Assembly (NCBI RefSeq): GCF_040182365.1
Contig: NZ_CP144460.1
Location: 1,984,001 to 2,048,000, forward strand
Reading direction: 5' to 3'
DNA: 64,000 nucleotides
DNA from: Xanthomonas sp. 10-10
GTDB taxonomy: Bacteria; Pseudomonadota; Gammaproteobacteria; Xanthomonadales; Xanthomonadaceae
The position numbers were made by a program, and so were the translations under genes. Below the pieces are notes generated by a model. That model made no database searches, had not been told where the DNA came from, and worked only from the letters and a program-made list of their open reading frames with translations. Numbering within the stretch: the first letter of the stretch is position 1; each line of letters begins with the position of its first letter. Shown here piece by piece: positions 28,624 to 38,571 of the stretch.

Positions 28624-31605
28624 ATGGCGTCGGCACGATGGCAGGGGCAGTGGCGGCGCTGGCTGAGCGCTGCTGTCTGCATGTTGCTGGCGTTGTGCTC
28701 GCTGGCGGCGGTCGCCGCACCCGCCGGGACCGCCCAACTGCGCGATTACGCCATCGACAGCTGGAGTTCGCGCAGTGGCCTGCCGCACAACTCGCTGCGC
28801 GATATCGCCCAGACCCGCGATGGCTATCTGTGGTTCGCCACCTGGGAAGGGCTGGTGCGCTACAACGGCCTGGAATTCAACGTCATCGATCGCAGCACGC
28901 GCCCGGGCCTGCCCGATAACGGTGTCGGCGCCTTGTACGTGGATCGCGATGGCGCGCTGTGGCTGAGCGATGCGCGCGGCAATCTGGTGCGTCATGGCGC
29001 CGATGGGCAGTGGCGGCAATGGCAACGCAACGGCCAGTGGCCGCAGGCATTGATCCACGCGATGACCATGGATGCGGACGGCCGGATGTGGCTGTTGTTC
29101 GAAGGGCACGGGCTGGGCTGCCTGTGGCCGGATGGCCGCTTCGACTATTTCCCGCCGCGCGATGGGGTGCCGCTGCAGAGCAGCTTTCCGCGCATGCTGT
29201 TCGATGCCCAGGGCCGGCTGCTGATCGGTACGCTGGACGGCCTGATCTACCGCGAGCCCGACGGGCGCATGCATCGCGCACCTGCCGCGTTCGGCTTGCC
29301 GCCCGGCCTGGCCTGGCCGTATCGCGCCCCGGATGGCACGGTATGGGTGGTCGCGGGCGAGCAGCTGTATCGCCTGCACGACGAGCGCGCCGAGCTGGTG
29401 CATCGGCTGGCGGGACAGGGCCACTTCACTGCGATGCTGCAGGATCGCAATGGCGATCTGTGGCTGGGCAGCGAAAACCAGGGCCTGCTACGGATCGGCA
29501 GTCATGGGGTGGAGCATTTGCCGGCAGGCCGCAGCCTGCCCACCGGGCGCATCGTCAGCCTGCGCGAAGATGCGGAGGGCAGCATCTGGGTCGGCGCCAA
29601 CGGCGGCCTGTTCCGCTTGCGCGAGACCTTGTTCAGCAGCTACAGCCAGCGCGATGGGCTGAGTGGCGACTACGCGCGGGCCGTGCTCGAAGATCGCGAT
29701 GGCAGTCTGTGGATCGCCAGCACCGCCGGTCTGGACCGCATGCTGCCGGACGGCCGGATCGTGCCGGTTCCTGTCGCCACGCCGTCCGGACGCCGGCTGT
29801 CGGTGCTCAGCCTGGCGCTCGACCGGCAGGGCAACCTCTGGGTGGGCACCTATGCCGACGGCGTCTTCGTGCTGCGCGATGGCCGGGTGCTGCAGCACTA
29901 CGGTGAGGCCGACGGCATCCCCAGCGGCCATATCCGCGCCATCGTGATCGATGCGCACGATGCGGTGTGGCTGGCCACTCAGCGCGGCGTGGTGCAACTA
30001 CAGGATGGCAAGCGCGTGCCGGCGACGATCCAGGGCCTACCCGATGGCGTGGTGACCGCGTTGGCCAGCATCGATGGCGCGCTGTGGATCGGCTCGGTCG
30101 ATGGCGCGGCGGTATTGCGCGACGGCAAGTTGCAACAGCTGGATCTGGAGCGCCTGGGTGGCGCGCGCAGCGTGTTCGGCTTCCAGTCGATCGGCGATGC
30201 GGTATGGATCTCCACCGATCGCGGCCTGTATCGCGTGCGCGGCGGCACGCTTGCACGTGTTGGCCTGGAGCAGGGCATGCCGGTGGATACGGTGTTCCAG
30301 CTCGTGAACGACCGGCTGGGCAATGCGTGGATCAGCAGCAATCGCGGCGTCCTGCGCACCGAGCTTGCCGCTCTCGATGCGGTCGCCGATGGGCGCGGCC
30401 AGCTTGCCATCGAGCGCTATGGCGAGATCGATGGCATGGGCAGCGCTCAGGCCAACGGCAGCTCCGGCCCCAGCATGATCGAACGTGCCGATGGCACGCT
30501 GTGGGTGGTCACCGCCGGCGGTGTGAGCACGGTAGATCCGACGCGCCTGCAGCGGTTTCGCGAGCGACGCCCACCGCCGCCGCTGATCGAAAGCGTGCAG
30601 CAGGACGGTCGGCCGCTGGCCTGGCGCCAACAGGCGCAGTTACCTGGTGGCTATCGGATCAATGTCTCGTATGTGGGCATGAGTTTCCTGCTGTCCGAGC
30701 GTATCGAATACCGAACGCGTCTGGACGGCCTGGACAATGTGTGGATCGCGCGTGGCCGGCAGCGCAGCGTGGAGTTCATCGGCTTGCCGCCCGGGCACTA
30801 CACCCTGCGCGTGGCCGCACGCCATCCGGGCGGTGCGTGGAGCCGGCAGGAAGCGCGCTGGACTTTCGATGTACTGCCGCTGTGGTGGCAACGCCACGAT
30901 GTGCGGTTTGCTGCGGTACTTGGCGCGATTCTGGCGCTGGCCCAGCTATATCGGGCGCTGCTGCATCGCTACAGGAGCCATAACGCGCGTCTGGCCGAGC
31001 TGGTGCGCAAGCGCACGCAGGATCTGCAGCTGCAGGCGCAGCGCCTGCTGCAGGCCAATCAGGAGAAAAGCGAGTTGTTGACGCGCCTGCGCATCAAGTC
31101 TGACGTGTTCGAGCGCCAGGCGCATGAAGACGCACTGACCGGCTTGCCCAACCGTCGCCACTTTGACGAAGCGCTGGCGCGCGACATCAGCCGCGCACGT
31201 CGCAGCGGCCGGCCGTTGGTGCTGGCGATTCTGGACATCGATCATTTCAAGCGCATCAACGACCGCTACTCGCACGCCAGTGGCGATGCGGTGCTGCATG
31301 ACGTCGGCGAGCTGCTCACCGAAGCCGCGCGTACCTCGGATCTGCCTGCGCGCCTGGGCGGCGAAGAATTCGCGCTGCTGCTGGCCGAGACCACCCTGAG
31401 CGAAGCACAGGTGCTGTGCGAGCGCCTTCGCATGCTGTTCCATGCGCGCGCCGACTGGGGCGACGTGGAAGGGCTGCAGGTGACCTTCAGCGCCGGCCTG
31501 GCCGAGTTGCGCGACGACGATACCGGCTCGTCGCTGATGCAGCGCGCCGATCACGCGCTGTACGAAGCCAAGAGCGCAGGCCGCGACCGGATTTGTGTGG
31601 GTTAG
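28624..31605 (+). CDS. diguanylate cyclase with periplasmic two-component propeller
   Basis: 993 residues. Signal peptide (SAAVCMLLALCSLAAVAAPA), then about 650 residues of WD-like propeller repeats of the Reg_prop type (repeats such as DGYLWFATWEGLVRYNG, GDLWLGSENQGLLR, GSIWVGANGGLFRL), a Y_Y_Y domain (about 700-770), a membrane span near 775-795 (FAAVLGAILALAQLY), a coiled coil, and a GGDEF domain (DALTGLPNRRHFDEA, LGGEEFALLLAE). The active GGEEF and an upstream I-site RTSD at the canonical five-residue spacing indicate a working, product-inhibited cyclase making c-di-GMP in response to a periplasmic signal, probably a carbohydrate given the propeller family. An alternative ATG is at 28573. 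Confidence 0.93.
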   Translation: MASARWQGQWRRWLSAAVCMLLALCSLAAVAAPAGTAQLRDYAIDSWSSRSGLPHNSLRDIAQTRDGYLWFATWEGLVRYNGLEFNVIDRSTRPGLPDNGVGALYVDRDGALWLSDARGNLVRHGADGQWRQWQRNGQWPQALIHAMTMDADGRMWLLFEGHGLGCLWPDGRFDYFPPRDGVPLQSSFPRMLFDAQGRLLIGTLDGLIYREPDGRMHRAPAAFGLPPGLAWPYRAPDGTVWVVAGEQLYRLHDERAELVHRLAGQGHFTAMLQDRNGDLWLGSENQGLLRIGSHGVEHLPAGRSLPTGRIVSLREDAEGSIWVGANGGLFRLRETLFSSYSQRDGLSGDYARAVLEDRDGSLWIASTAGLDRMLPDGRIVPVPVATPSGRRLSVLSLALDRQGNLWVGTYADGVFVLRDGRVLQHYGEADGIPSGHIRAIVIDAHDAVWLATQRGVVQLQDGKRVPATIQGLPDGVVTALASIDGALWIGSVDGAAVLRDGKLQQLDLERLGGARSVFGFQSIGDAVWISTDRGLYRVRGGTLARVGLEQGMPVDTVFQLVNDRLGNAWISSNRGVLRTELAALDAVADGRGQLAIERYGEIDGMGSAQANGSSGPSMIERADGTLWVVTAGGVSTVDPTRLQRFRERRPPPPLIESVQQDGRPLAWRQQAQLPGGYRINVSYVGMSFLLSERIEYRTRLDGLDNVWIARGRQRSVEFIGLPPGHYTLRVAARHPGGAWSRQEARWTFDVLPLWWQRHDVRFAAVLGAILALAQLYRALLHRYRSHNARLAELVRKRTQDLQLQAQRLLQANQEKSELLTRLRIKSDVFERQAHEDALTGLPNRRHFDEALARDISRARRSGRPLVLAILDIDHFKRINDRYSHASGDAVLHDVGELLTEAARTSDLPARLGGEEFALLLAETTLSEAQVLCERLRMLFHARADWGDVEGLQVTFSAGLAELRDDDTGSSLMQRADHALYEAKSAGRDRICVG

Positions 31606-31607
31606 AG

Positions 31608-31821
31608 GCCGGGATTGGGGAGTCGTAACAGCACGGTCGCTGGTGCTTTTGTTCCCGTGCCGGGCGGTGGGGAAATACGACGGCCCGCACCGCAGGCCGG
31701 GGGGCACTGTTGCAACCGGTCATGCGGTGCGCATCGGCTGCTCCTGTTGCAGCTTCAGCCGAGCGATCTTTCAGCCGCGCACAAACCTGGCCCTTGCCAA
31801 TCCCGAGTCCCCAATCCCGCC
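31608..31821. repeat. element with inverted GGGATTGGGGA ends filling an intergenic gap
   Basis: Left end GGCCGGGATTGGGGAGTCG starts 2 bases after the GGDEF gene stop; right end CCAATCCCGAGTCCCCAATC then CCGCC finishes at the rnt stop codon. The two ends are inverse copies over about 16 bases. The element therefore occupies the entire space between two convergent genes. Confidence 0.65.
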
Positions 31822-32457
31822 CTAAACAGGCCCCGGCCAGGCATTGGCGATCGTGCAGAACAGCCGCGCGGTCTGCTCGGTGTCGTAGACCGCGCTGTGC
31901 GCATCGGCGGTGTTCCAGTCCAGGCCGGCGGCCTGCGCGGCACGCGCCAATACGGTCTGCCCGTAGGCCACGCCGGCCAGGGTCACCGTATCGAACACGC
32001 TGAAGGGGTGAAACGGATTGCGTTTATGCCCCACGCGCGCAACCGCAGCGTTGAGGAAGTTCAAATCGAAATGCGCGTTATGTCCGACCAGGATGGCGCG
32101 CTGACACCCGTACTTCTTCACTGCGGCGCGCACGGGCGCGAACACATGGTCCAGCGCGTCCTTTTCCTGCTTGGCAAAACGGAACGGGTGATCGAGCACG
32201 ATGCCGGTGATCTCCAGCGACTTGGGGTCGATCTCCAGTCCGGGGGCCGGCACCAGATGCGCGCTGGCGGTTTCGCCGGGAAAAAAACGCCCATCGGCAT
32301 CCATTTCGATCGGCACGCAGGCGATTTCCAGCAGCGCGTGCTTGTTCCAGTCGAACCCGCCGGTTTCTACGTCCACCACCACGGGCAGATAGCCGCGGAA
32401 ACGCCGCGACATGGGCAAAAAGGAGGGGGCAGGCTGCGGATCGACCGGTGCGTTCAT
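31822..32457 (-). CDS. rnt: ribonuclease T
   Basis: 211 residues. DEDDh exonuclease motifs: [11 protein letters not shown] (Asp, Glu; about 27-37), [11 protein letters not shown] (about 126) and [14 protein letters not shown] (His, Asp; about 186). RNase T trims the 3' ends of tRNA, 5S and 23S rRNA. An internal in-frame ATG (MSRRFRG) 15 codons on is also possible as start; the residues before it are Pro-rich and may be disordered. Convergent with the diguanylate cyclase gene. Confidence 0.94.
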   Translation of the reverse strand: MNAPVDPQPAPSFLPMSRRFRGYLPVVVDVETGGFDWNKHALLEIACVPIEMDADGRFFPGETASAHLVPAPGLEIDPKSLEITGIVLDHPFRFAKQEKDALDHVFAPVRAAVKKYGCQRAILVGHNAHFDLNFLNAAVARVGHKRNPFHPFSVFDTVTLAGVAYGQTVLARAAQAAGLDWNTADAHSAVYDTEQTARLFCTIANAWPGPV

Positions 32458-32888
32458 CCGTATAGCCTAGCAGGTCGCACCCCGGGCTCGGCCGGTGCAC
32501 CACGCCCGGTCTCTTCGCCGTCGGTCCGGCGAGCCGGTCGACAGGCCAGGCGTCGCCGCGCATCGCCAGGACGCTGCCGAGACCCAGCGGCGGTTGGTGC
32601 AGTGACGCGGCGGATGGATCGCCAGGCAGCGGGGCCTGTGACGGTCAATTGCGGGGCTCAGCAGGGCGGACAGACCGGACGAGCAATCATCAGCAGGGTC
32701 TGGACGATCCCTGCAGAAGCGCCGTGCACGCGTGATGCATGCTCGCGCCGAGCAACGGCAAGGTCCATCCGGAGGGGAGCTCAGAACGTGGTGTTAGCTG
32801 CTTCAGAAGGAAGCCGCGTCCTGATCAGAAAGTCGCCTGGTGCTCCGCCGTCCGCAGGCGTTTACGCCGATAAGCCAAGCATCGATTC

Positions 32889-33022
32889 AGAGCGGCTAGC
32901 CAAACGACTGCGCTCAGCGCCAGGGGCCGCGGCCGGTGCTAGGTGCGGCATCGACCACTCGCCGACTCCGGTCACTCCGCGTCCCCCTCACGACTGATCG
33001 CTACGTGTTGTTAGCCGCTCTA
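32889..33022. repeat. copy A of the AGCGGCT dispersed repeat (MITE-like)
   Basis: Left end AGAGCGGCTAGCCAAACGAC and right end CTACGTGTTGTTAGCCGCTC are imperfect inverse copies. The internal part (CTCAGCGCCAGG, GCGGCCGGTGC, CGACTCCGGT) is shared with copy B at 53714 in the same orientation and the right half with copy C at 60864 inverted. Confidence 0.7.
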
Positions 33023-33105
33023 AACGCATCGCATCGCGTCCGTTCGATGCGCCATCGGTCTCTGCGGCGTCACTCCGCCATCCAGAGCACAACTGCACGC
33101 AACAG

Positions 33106-33138
33106 AAGGCCCGATCCGCGTTGCCACGGACCGGGCCT
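33106..33138 (-). terminator. terminator of the RcnB-like gene
   Basis: Minus-strand stem AGGCCCGGTCCG, 8-base loop, CGGATCGGGCCT then TCTGTTG; one mismatch. It begins 25 bases past the stop. Confidence 0.6.
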
Positions 33139-33163
33139 GACTGATGACACCGATACGTCGGAA

Positions 33164-33559
33164 TCAGTTCCCGCCGACCACGCTGGCGATCACGCCGGTT
33201 GCGATGGCAATCAGCACGTACTGATTGTCCACGCGCCGCCACTCATGCCCGCGCGGCGGTTGCTTGAGATGATGCTTGCGGTAATCGGCAACGTGGCTGC
33301 CGCGATGGTCCGGGGCCAGGCGCTCGCCGCGATGGAACGGCGGGCCATGGCGACTGTTGCGATCGTCGTGATGTGCGCTGCGTCGGTCATCGCGCTTGTC
33401 GTTGCGACGATCGTCATGCCGGTCCGGGCCATGCGCGTCGTGGCGCTGCTCGATGCGGTCGCGGTCGTGATCGTGATCGTCATGCTGCTGGGGTGCGGCA
33501 AACGCGGCACCCGAAGCCAGCAGCGACGTAACCATGAAAGATCCAATGAGGCGCTTCAT
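33164..33559 (-). CDS. RcnB-family periplasmic protein
   Basis: 131 residues from MKRLIGSFMV. Signal peptide ending ASGAAFA (about 21), then a His/Asp/Arg-rich stretch (QQHDDHDHDRDRIEQRHD, DRHDDRRNDKRDDRR) and the C-terminal RcnB domain: LAPDHRGSHVADYRKHHL, PPRGHEWRRVDNQYVLIA, IATGVIASVVGG. RcnB in E. coli helps control nickel and cobalt in the periplasm; the His-rich spacer here is consistent with metal binding but the ligand is not known. An earlier in-frame ATG would remove the signal peptide from the N-terminus, so it was not used. Confidence 0.88.
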   Translation of the reverse strand: MKRLIGSFMVTSLLASGAAFAAPQQHDDHDHDRDRIEQRHDAHGPDRHDDRRNDKRDDRRSAHHDDRNSRHGPPFHRGERLAPDHRGSHVADYRKHHLKQPPRGHEWRRVDNQYVLIAIATGVIASVVGGN

Positions 33560-33680
33560 CTGCGTACTCCTGCACCACAGGAACGGCCTGTGCACCCCCA
33601 CCGTAGGGATGTGAAGCTGAATACGCAATGAGACTGTCGGTCGCCCAATGCCGGCGCGCTGTGCCGACACCCAGCTGCGA

Positions 33681-34391
33681 TCAGATCACGCCGGTGGTGC
33701 TGGTCTCGTCGCGCTTCAGGCGCGGCGGCAGCGGCTGTTCGCCGTGCACCAGGAACCACACGTTCTCGGCGATGTTGGTCGCATGGTCGCCGATGCGTTC
33801 CAGGTTCTTGGCCATGAACAGCAGGTGCGTGCATGGCGTGATGTTGCGCGGGTCTTCCATCATGTAGGTCAACAGCTCGCGGAACAGCGCGGTGTACTGC
33901 GCATCCAGGCGTGCATCTTCGTCGCGGACACGGATCGCCGCATCGGCATCCTTGTTGCGATACGCCTGCACGGCTTCGCGCACTGCATCGGCCGCCATCT
34001 GGCCAAGCGCGCGCAGGCCCACCGTTTGCGGCAGCGGCGGTGCGGAATTGAGTGCGATCGAACGCTTGGCGACGTTGGCCGCGTAGTCGCCGATGCGCTC
34101 GATATCCGCAGGAATCCTCAGGCCGGCCAGAATCTCGCGCAGATCGCGCGCCATCGGGCCGCGCAGTGCCAGACGCATCACGTCGTGGCTGATCGCGTGT
34201 TCCAGTGCGTCGATCGCCTCGTCGTTGACCACGATGCGATGCGCAGCATTGTCGTCGCGACGCTCCACCACATCCAGCGCCGCTTCCAGCTGCGCCACCG
34301 CCGTGTCGCCCATGCGCACGATCTCGGCAACAAGACGGTGCTGCTCCTCGTCGTAGCTTTTGACGATGTGGTCGTTGAGGTGCTGGTTCAT
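33681..34391 (-). CDS. phoU: phosphate transport system regulator PhoU
   Basis: 236 residues forming two three-helix bundles with the PhoU signature ERIGDYAANVAKRS (about 98-112) and ERIGDHATNIAENVW (about 200-214). PhoU links the Pst transporter to the PhoR kinase, keeping the Pho regulon off when phosphate is plentiful, and binds metals through these E/D motifs. Last gene of the pst operon, 128 bases after pstB. No phoB/phoR in the window. Confidence 0.95.
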   Translation of the reverse strand: MNQHLNDHIVKSYDEEQHRLVAEIVRMGDTAVAQLEAALDVVERRDDNAAHRIVVNDEAIDALEHAISHDVMRLALRGPMARDLREILAGLRIPADIERIGDYAANVAKRSIALNSAPPLPQTVGLRALGQMAADAVREAVQAYRNKDADAAIRVRDEDARLDAQYTALFRELLTYMMEDPRNITPCTHLLFMAKNLERIGDHATNIAENVWFLVHGEQPLPPRLKRDETSTTGVI

Positions 34392-34519
34392 CGTGTTCTC
34401 GATTCTTGGCAGTGGTGGATGTCCGCCTTGACCTTGGCGGTCTGGCACGTGAAGCAATTGTCGTGCCGGTATGTGCGATGGCGTTGCGTCAGTGCGGTGT
34501 TGCGACGGCTCGCCTTACA

Positions 34520-35350
34520 TCAACCGAACCGGCCGGTGATGTAGTCCTCGGTCTGTTGCTTGGAGGGCTGGGAAAAAATGGTTTCGGTACGGTCGTGCTC
34601 GATCAGGTCGCCCAGATACATGAAGGCGGTGTAGTCGGACACGCGTGCGGCCTGCTGCATGTTGTGGGTCACGATCACGATGGTGTAGTCGCGCTTGAGT
34701 TCTTCCACCAACTGTTCGATACGGCTGGTGGAAATCGGGTCCAGCGCCGAGGTGGGTTCGTCCAGCAGCAGCACGTCCGGCCGCAGCGCGACTGCGCGCG
34801 CAATGCACAGGCGCTGCTGCTGACCGCCAGACAGGCCCAGCGCGCTTTGCCCCAGCTTGTCCTTGACCTCGTCCCACAACGCGCCCTGGCGCAAGGCCTG
34901 TTCCACGCGGTTCTGCATGTCGGGCTTGGACAGTTTCTCGTGGTGGCGGATGCCGTAGGCAACGTTTTCGAAGATGGTCATCGGAAACGGCACCGGCTTC
35001 TGGAACACCATGCCCACCTTGCTGCGCAGGCGGTTCATCGGGTACTTCGGCGACAGGATGTTTTCGCCATCCAGCAGCACTTCGCCGCGCGCTTCCATCT
35101 TCGGGTACAGCGCATAGATGCGGTTGAAGATGCGCAGCAGGGTCGACTTGCCGCAACCGGACGGACCGATCAGTGCGGTGACGCGCTTTTCCGGAATCTC
35201 GATGTCGATGCTCTTGAGCGCGTGGTACTTGTCGTAATAGAAATCCAGATTGCGTGCGGCCACCTTCACCGGCGCCTGCGCCGTCGGCGCCCCCTTGGCG
35301 GCCGGAACAGCGATGCGATGCATCGGCTTGGCGTTTTGGAGATCGTTCAT
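34520..35350 (-). CDS. pstB: phosphate ABC transporter ATPase PstB
   Basis: 276 residues from [10 protein letters not shown]. Walker [10 protein letters not shown], signature [14 protein letters not shown], Walker [14 protein letters not shown] and H-loop VTHNMQQAA are intact. A Q-loop and the ISxxxxEEL pattern identify it as PstB. It drives phosphate uptake through PstA/PstC. An earlier ATG at 35378-35380 overlaps the pstA stop by 8 bases and would add ten residues; coupling to pstA makes that start possible as well. Confidence 0.96.
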   Translation of the reverse strand: MNDLQNAKPMHRIAVPAAKGAPTAQAPVKVAARNLDFYYDKYHALKSIDIEIPEKRVTALIGPSGCGKSTLLRIFNRIYALYPKMEARGEVLLDGENILSPKYPMNRLRSKVGMVFQKPVPFPMTIFENVAYGIRHHEKLSKPDMQNRVEQALRQGALWDEVKDKLGQSALGLSGGQQQRLCIARAVALRPDVLLLDEPTSALDPISTSRIEQLVEELKRDYTIVIVTHNMQQAARVSDYTAFMYLGDLIEHDRTETIFSQPSKQQTEDYITGRFG

Positions 35351-35372
35351 GTCGGGTGTCCGGAAAGAAAGG

Positions 35373-36242
35373 TCAGTCATTGGAAATCTTGTTACGCAAC
35401 AGCAGCGCACGTGCGCCCAGGCTCACCAACAGGACGAACACGGTCAGCACCAGTGCGCCGGACCAGGCCAGGGTCTGCCAGGATTCGTACGGGCTGCCTG
35501 CAAACTGGTTCATGATCACCGGCACGCTGGCCATCGGTTGGAAGATGTTGCTGTTCCAGTATTGATTGCCGAATGCAGTGAACAGCAGCGGTGCGGTTTC
35601 GCCGCTGATGCGTGCCAGCGCCAGCAGCACGCCGGTGAGAATGCCGGCCGAAGCCGCGCGGTACAGCACCTGCACGGTGACCTTCCACTGCGGAATGCCC
35701 AGCGATAATGCCGCTTCGCGCATCTGCGCCGGTACCAGCCGCAACATCTCGTCGGTGGTACGCACCACCACCGGCAGCACGATGAAGGCAAGCGACAACG
35801 CGCCTGCAAACGCGGAGAACCGCCCGCCGGTCTGCATCACGTACAGGGTGTAGACAAACAGGCCCAGCACGATCGACGGCGCCGACAACAGGATGTCGTT
35901 GACGAAGCGCACCACGATGCCGGCCTTGCGCGCATTGCCGTATTCGGCCAGCCAGGTGCCGGCTGCCACGCCCAAGGGCGTGCCGATCGCCAACGCCAGC
36001 CCGCACATCACGGCGCTGCCGAAGAAGGCATTGAGCAGGCCGCCTTCCTGCATCGGCGGCGGTGTCATCTTGGTAAACAGATTGAGATCGATGCCGGGCA
36101 CGCCCTTGGACAACAAGGTCCACAGAATCCACGCCAGGAAGAACAGCCCGAACAGCGCGGTGATGCACGACAACAACAGTGCCACCACATTGGTGATGCG
36201 GCGCCGGTTGTACAGCGATTGCGAAACCGAAGATGCAGACAT
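35373..36242 (-). CDS. pstA: phosphate ABC transporter permease PstA
   Basis: 289 residues with six membrane spans, the permease EAA-type loop [20 protein letters not shown] (about 190-209) and the [17 protein letters not shown] segment typical of PstA. Start and pstC stop share one base (TGATG), so the permease subunits are translationally coupled. Confidence 0.96.
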   Translation of the reverse strand: MSASSVSQSLYNRRRITNVVALLLSCITALFGLFFLAWILWTLLSKGVPGIDLNLFTKMTPPPMQEGGLLNAFFGSAVMCGLALAIGTPLGVAAGTWLAEYGNARKAGIVVRFVNDILLSAPSIVLGLFVYTLYVMQTGGRFSAFAGALSLAFIVLPVVVRTTDEMLRLVPAQMREAALSLGIPQWKVTVQVLYRAASAGILTGVLLALARISGETAPLLFTAFGNQYWNSNIFQPMASVPVIMNQFAGSPYESWQTLAWSGALVLTVFVLLVSLGARALLLRNKISND

Positions 36243-37216
36243 CAGTTGCCCTCCCGGCGCGACAGCTGCATCAGCATGAAGCGCGCAATCGCCAGCACGA
36301 TGAAGGTCACGATGAACAACACAAAGCCCAGCAGCAACAAGGCCGAGCGATAGGTTTCGGTGGCTTCGCCGAAGTCATTGGCGATCAATGCCGCGATGGT
36401 GGTGCCGGGCTCCAGCAGCGAGGGCGACAGCCGCACCGTGTTGCCGACCACGAAGGCCACCGCCATGGTTTCGCCCAGGGCGCGTCCCAGCCCGAGAAAC
36501 ACGCCGCCGATCACCGCAGAGCGGGTGTAGGGCAGCACGATGTCCCAGCTGACTTCCCACTTGGTGGAGCCCAGCGCGTAGGCCGACTCCTTCAGCCGTG
36601 TCGGCACGGTCAGGAACACCTCGCGCATCACCGAGGAGATAAACGGGATCACCATGATCGCCAGCACGAAGCCTGCGGTGAGCAAGCCGATGCCCAGCGG
36701 CGGGCCTTGAAACAACGGGCCGATCACCGGCAGCGTGCCCAGGTGATCGTTGAGCCATGGCGTCACGTGTTCGGTCATCACCGGCACCAGCACGAACAGG
36801 CCCCACATGCCGTAGATGATGGACGGGATGCCTGCCAGCAATTCGATCGCCGTGCCGACCGGCCCGCGCAACCAGCGCGGCGCCACTTCGGTGAGAAAGA
36901 ACGCGATGCCAAAACTCACCGGCACCGCGATCACCATCGCAATCAGTGCGGTGACCAGGGTGCCGTAGATCGGCGCCAGCGCGCCGTACTTGTTTTCGAC
37001 CGGATTCCAGTCGGCGGAATAGAAAAAGCTCAGGCCCTGCATCTGCAGTGCGTGGCGTCCGCCCCACAACATCGACAGCGCGGCGCTGCCGAGCGCCAAC
37101 AGGACGAACACGACGGTGGCGGCCAGCGCAAGCTTGAACAGGCGATCGGCGCGCGCATCGCGCAGGTCGCGGCCGCGGGGTGCGGTCATCGCTTCGGGAA
37201 GGGCGGTGGCATTCAT
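36242..37216 (-). CDS. pstC: phosphate ABC transporter permease PstC
   Basis: 324 residues, six membrane spans after a polar N-terminus (EAMTAPRGRDLRDARADR). The PstC motifs ALGSTKWEVSWDIVLPYTRS and GRALGETMAVAFVVGN are present. Forms the membrane channel with PstA. It follows pstS by 112 bases that hold a hairpin (37268-37293). Confidence 0.96.
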   Translation of the reverse strand: MNATALPEAMTAPRGRDLRDARADRLFKLALAATVVFVLLALGSAALSMLWGGRHALQMQGLSFFYSADWNPVENKYGALAPIYGTLVTALIAMVIAVPVSFGIAFFLTEVAPRWLRGPVGTAIELLAGIPSIIYGMWGLFVLVPVMTEHVTPWLNDHLGTLPVIGPLFQGPPLGIGLLTAGFVLAIMVIPFISSVMREVFLTVPTRLKESAYALGSTKWEVSWDIVLPYTRSAVIGGVFLGLGRALGETMAVAFVVGNTVRLSPSLLEPGTTIAALIANDFGEATETYRSALLLLGFVLFIVTFIVLAIARFMLMQLSRREGN

Positions 37217-37267
37217 TCGATTGAACTCGTCACCCGCGCACTGGCGGGAGCGTGAGACATCAGGAAC

Positions 37268-37293
37268 GGTGAGGCGCCCGCAGGCACCTCACC
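37268..37293 (-). promoter_or_regulatory. hairpin between pstS and pstC
   Basis: On the minus strand GGTGAGGTGCC, TGCG, GGCGCCTCACC: 11-bp stem with one mismatch. No U-run. Such a structure after a binding-protein gene commonly protects the upstream mRNA or reduces read-through, giving more PstS than permease. Confidence 0.5.
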
Positions 37294-37328
37294 GCCGCGC
37301 AGCCCGCCGTGCAGGCGGGATGCAGGCA

Positions 37329-38420
37329 TTACTTGAACTCGCTGCCCCAATAGGCCTGGATCTGCTTCACCAGCTCCGGCGGCAGCGGCACGTAATGCAG
37401 CTCGCTGGCCTGGGCCTGGCCGTTCTCCAGCGCCCACTTGAAGAAGTCCAGCGTCGCCTTGCTGCGCGCCGCGTCCTTGGCCTGCTTGTGCATCAGCATG
37501 AAGTTGGTGGCGGTGATCGGCCAGGCCTTCTCGCCCGGCGCATTGGTGATCACCAGGTTGAAGTCCTTGGCATTGGCCCAGTCGGCGCTGGCGGCAGCGG
37601 CGGCAAAGCTGTCTGCATTCGGCTCCACCCACTGGCCGGCAGCGTTCTGCAGCGAGGTGTACGGCATCTTGTTCTGCAGCGCGTAGGCCAGCTCGACGTA
37701 GCCGATCGAACCCTTGATCTGCTGCACGTACGATGCCACGCCTTCGTTGCCCTTGCCGCCGACGCCACCGGGCCACTGCACGGAGGTGCCTTCGCCGACC
37801 TTGCTCTTCCACTCCGGGCTGACCTTGGACAGGTAGTTGGAGAAGTTGAAGGTGGTGCCCGAACCGTCCGAGCGGTGCACCAGATTGATCTTGGTGGCCG
37901 GCAGGGTCACGCCCGGGTTGGCCGCGACAATCGCCGCGTCGTTCCACATGCTGACCTTGCCCAGGAAGATGTCGCCCAGCAGCGCGCCGGTCAGGCGCAG
38001 CTTGCCCGGGGCGATGCCTTCCAGGTTGACCACCGGCACCACGCCGCCGATGGCGGACGGAAACTGGCCCAGGCCGGCCTGCTGCAGTTCGGCGCTATCG
38101 AGCGGCTTGTCGGTCGAGCCGAAATCCACCGTGCCCGCCTTGATCTGGGCAATACCGCCGCCCGAACCGATCGACTGGTAGTTGACCTTGTTGCCGGTCG
38201 CAGCGTTGTAGTCGGCCGACCACTTGGACACCAGCGGGTAGATGAAGGACGCACCGGCACCGGAGATTTCCGCGGCCTTGCTGTCGCTGGCAGTGGCGCC
38301 TGCGCCGGGAGCGCCCTTGGCGGCATCGCCGGACTGCGCGTCCTTGCCGGGCGAGCACGCGGCCAGGGCAAGGGCGATGGTGAGGGACAGGGCGGTCAGG
38401 CTGGCCGACTGCAGTTTCAT
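37329..38420 (-). CDS. pstS: phosphate-binding lipoprotein PstS (first copy)
   Basis: 363 residues. Lipoprotein signal with lipobox LAAC (Cys near 22), then a Gly/Ala/Ser linker (GDAAKGAPGAGATASDSK) and the PstS domain: ISGAGASFIYPLVSKW, SIGSGGGIAQI, HRSDGSGTTFNFSNYLS, WPGGVGGKGNEGVASYVQQ, which supply the phosphate-binding Ser, Arg, Asp and Gly. It is anchored to a membrane, unlike the second copy. First gene of pstSCAB-phoU, behind the Pho-box-like site at 38482. Confidence 0.95.
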   Translation of the reverse strand: MKLQSASLTALSLTIALALAACSPGKDAQSGDAAKGAPGAGATASDSKAAEISGAGASFIYPLVSKWSADYNAATGNKVNYQSIGSGGGIAQIKAGTVDFGSTDKPLDSAELQQAGLGQFPSAIGGVVPVVNLEGIAPGKLRLTGALLGDIFLGKVSMWNDAAIVAANPGVTLPATKINLVHRSDGSGTTFNFSNYLSKVSPEWKSKVGEGTSVQWPGGVGGKGNEGVASYVQQIKGSIGYVELAYALQNKMPYTSLQNAAGQWVEPNADSFAAAAASADWANAKDFNLVITNAPGEKAWPITATNFMLMHKQAKDAARSKATLDFFKWALENGQAQASELHYVPLPPELVKQIQAYWGSEFK

Positions 38421-38481
38421 GGAAGCTCCGAGGCTGGATTGGCCGGGTGTCCGGCAGACCACGCTATGAAATGATGTTTTT

Positions 38482-38499
38482 GTTACACCCGCATGACAG
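38482..38499 (-). promoter_or_regulatory. Pho box upstream of pstS-pstC-pstA-pstB-phoU
   Basis: CTGTCATGCGGGTGTAAC on the minus strand: first half identical to the PhoB half-site CTGTCAT, second half GTGTAAC at the canonical 11-base pitch. It lies 62 bases before the pstS start, as expected for a PhoB-activated promoter. Confidence 0.75.
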
Positions 38500-38521
38500 T
38501 GCCTTTTAGAAGAGGCATCAC

Positions 38522-38571
38522 AAAAAAAGACGCGGATCGCGGAGGGCGTCGCACCCCCCGAGACCCGCGTC
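38522..38571 (-). terminator. intrinsic terminator of the second pstS gene
   Basis: Minus-strand stem GACGCGGGTCTCGG and CCGCGATCCGCGTC (two mismatches) around a 15-base loop, followed immediately by seven Ts. Confidence 0.88.

Larger units (their letters stand above)
32458..33163. other. gene-free 700-base region
   Basis: No frame here looks like a gene. It holds copy A of the AGCGGCT dispersed repeat (32889-33022) and the terminator of the RcnB-like gene (33106-33138). The left part (32458-32880) is GC-rich with no repeat I could match elsewhere in the window. Confidence 0.5.

Noticed and set aside
32458..32990. Plus-strand open frames past rnt as a hidden gene
   Set aside because: They run antisense into rnt, have no ribosome site or domain, and cover a dispersed repeat.
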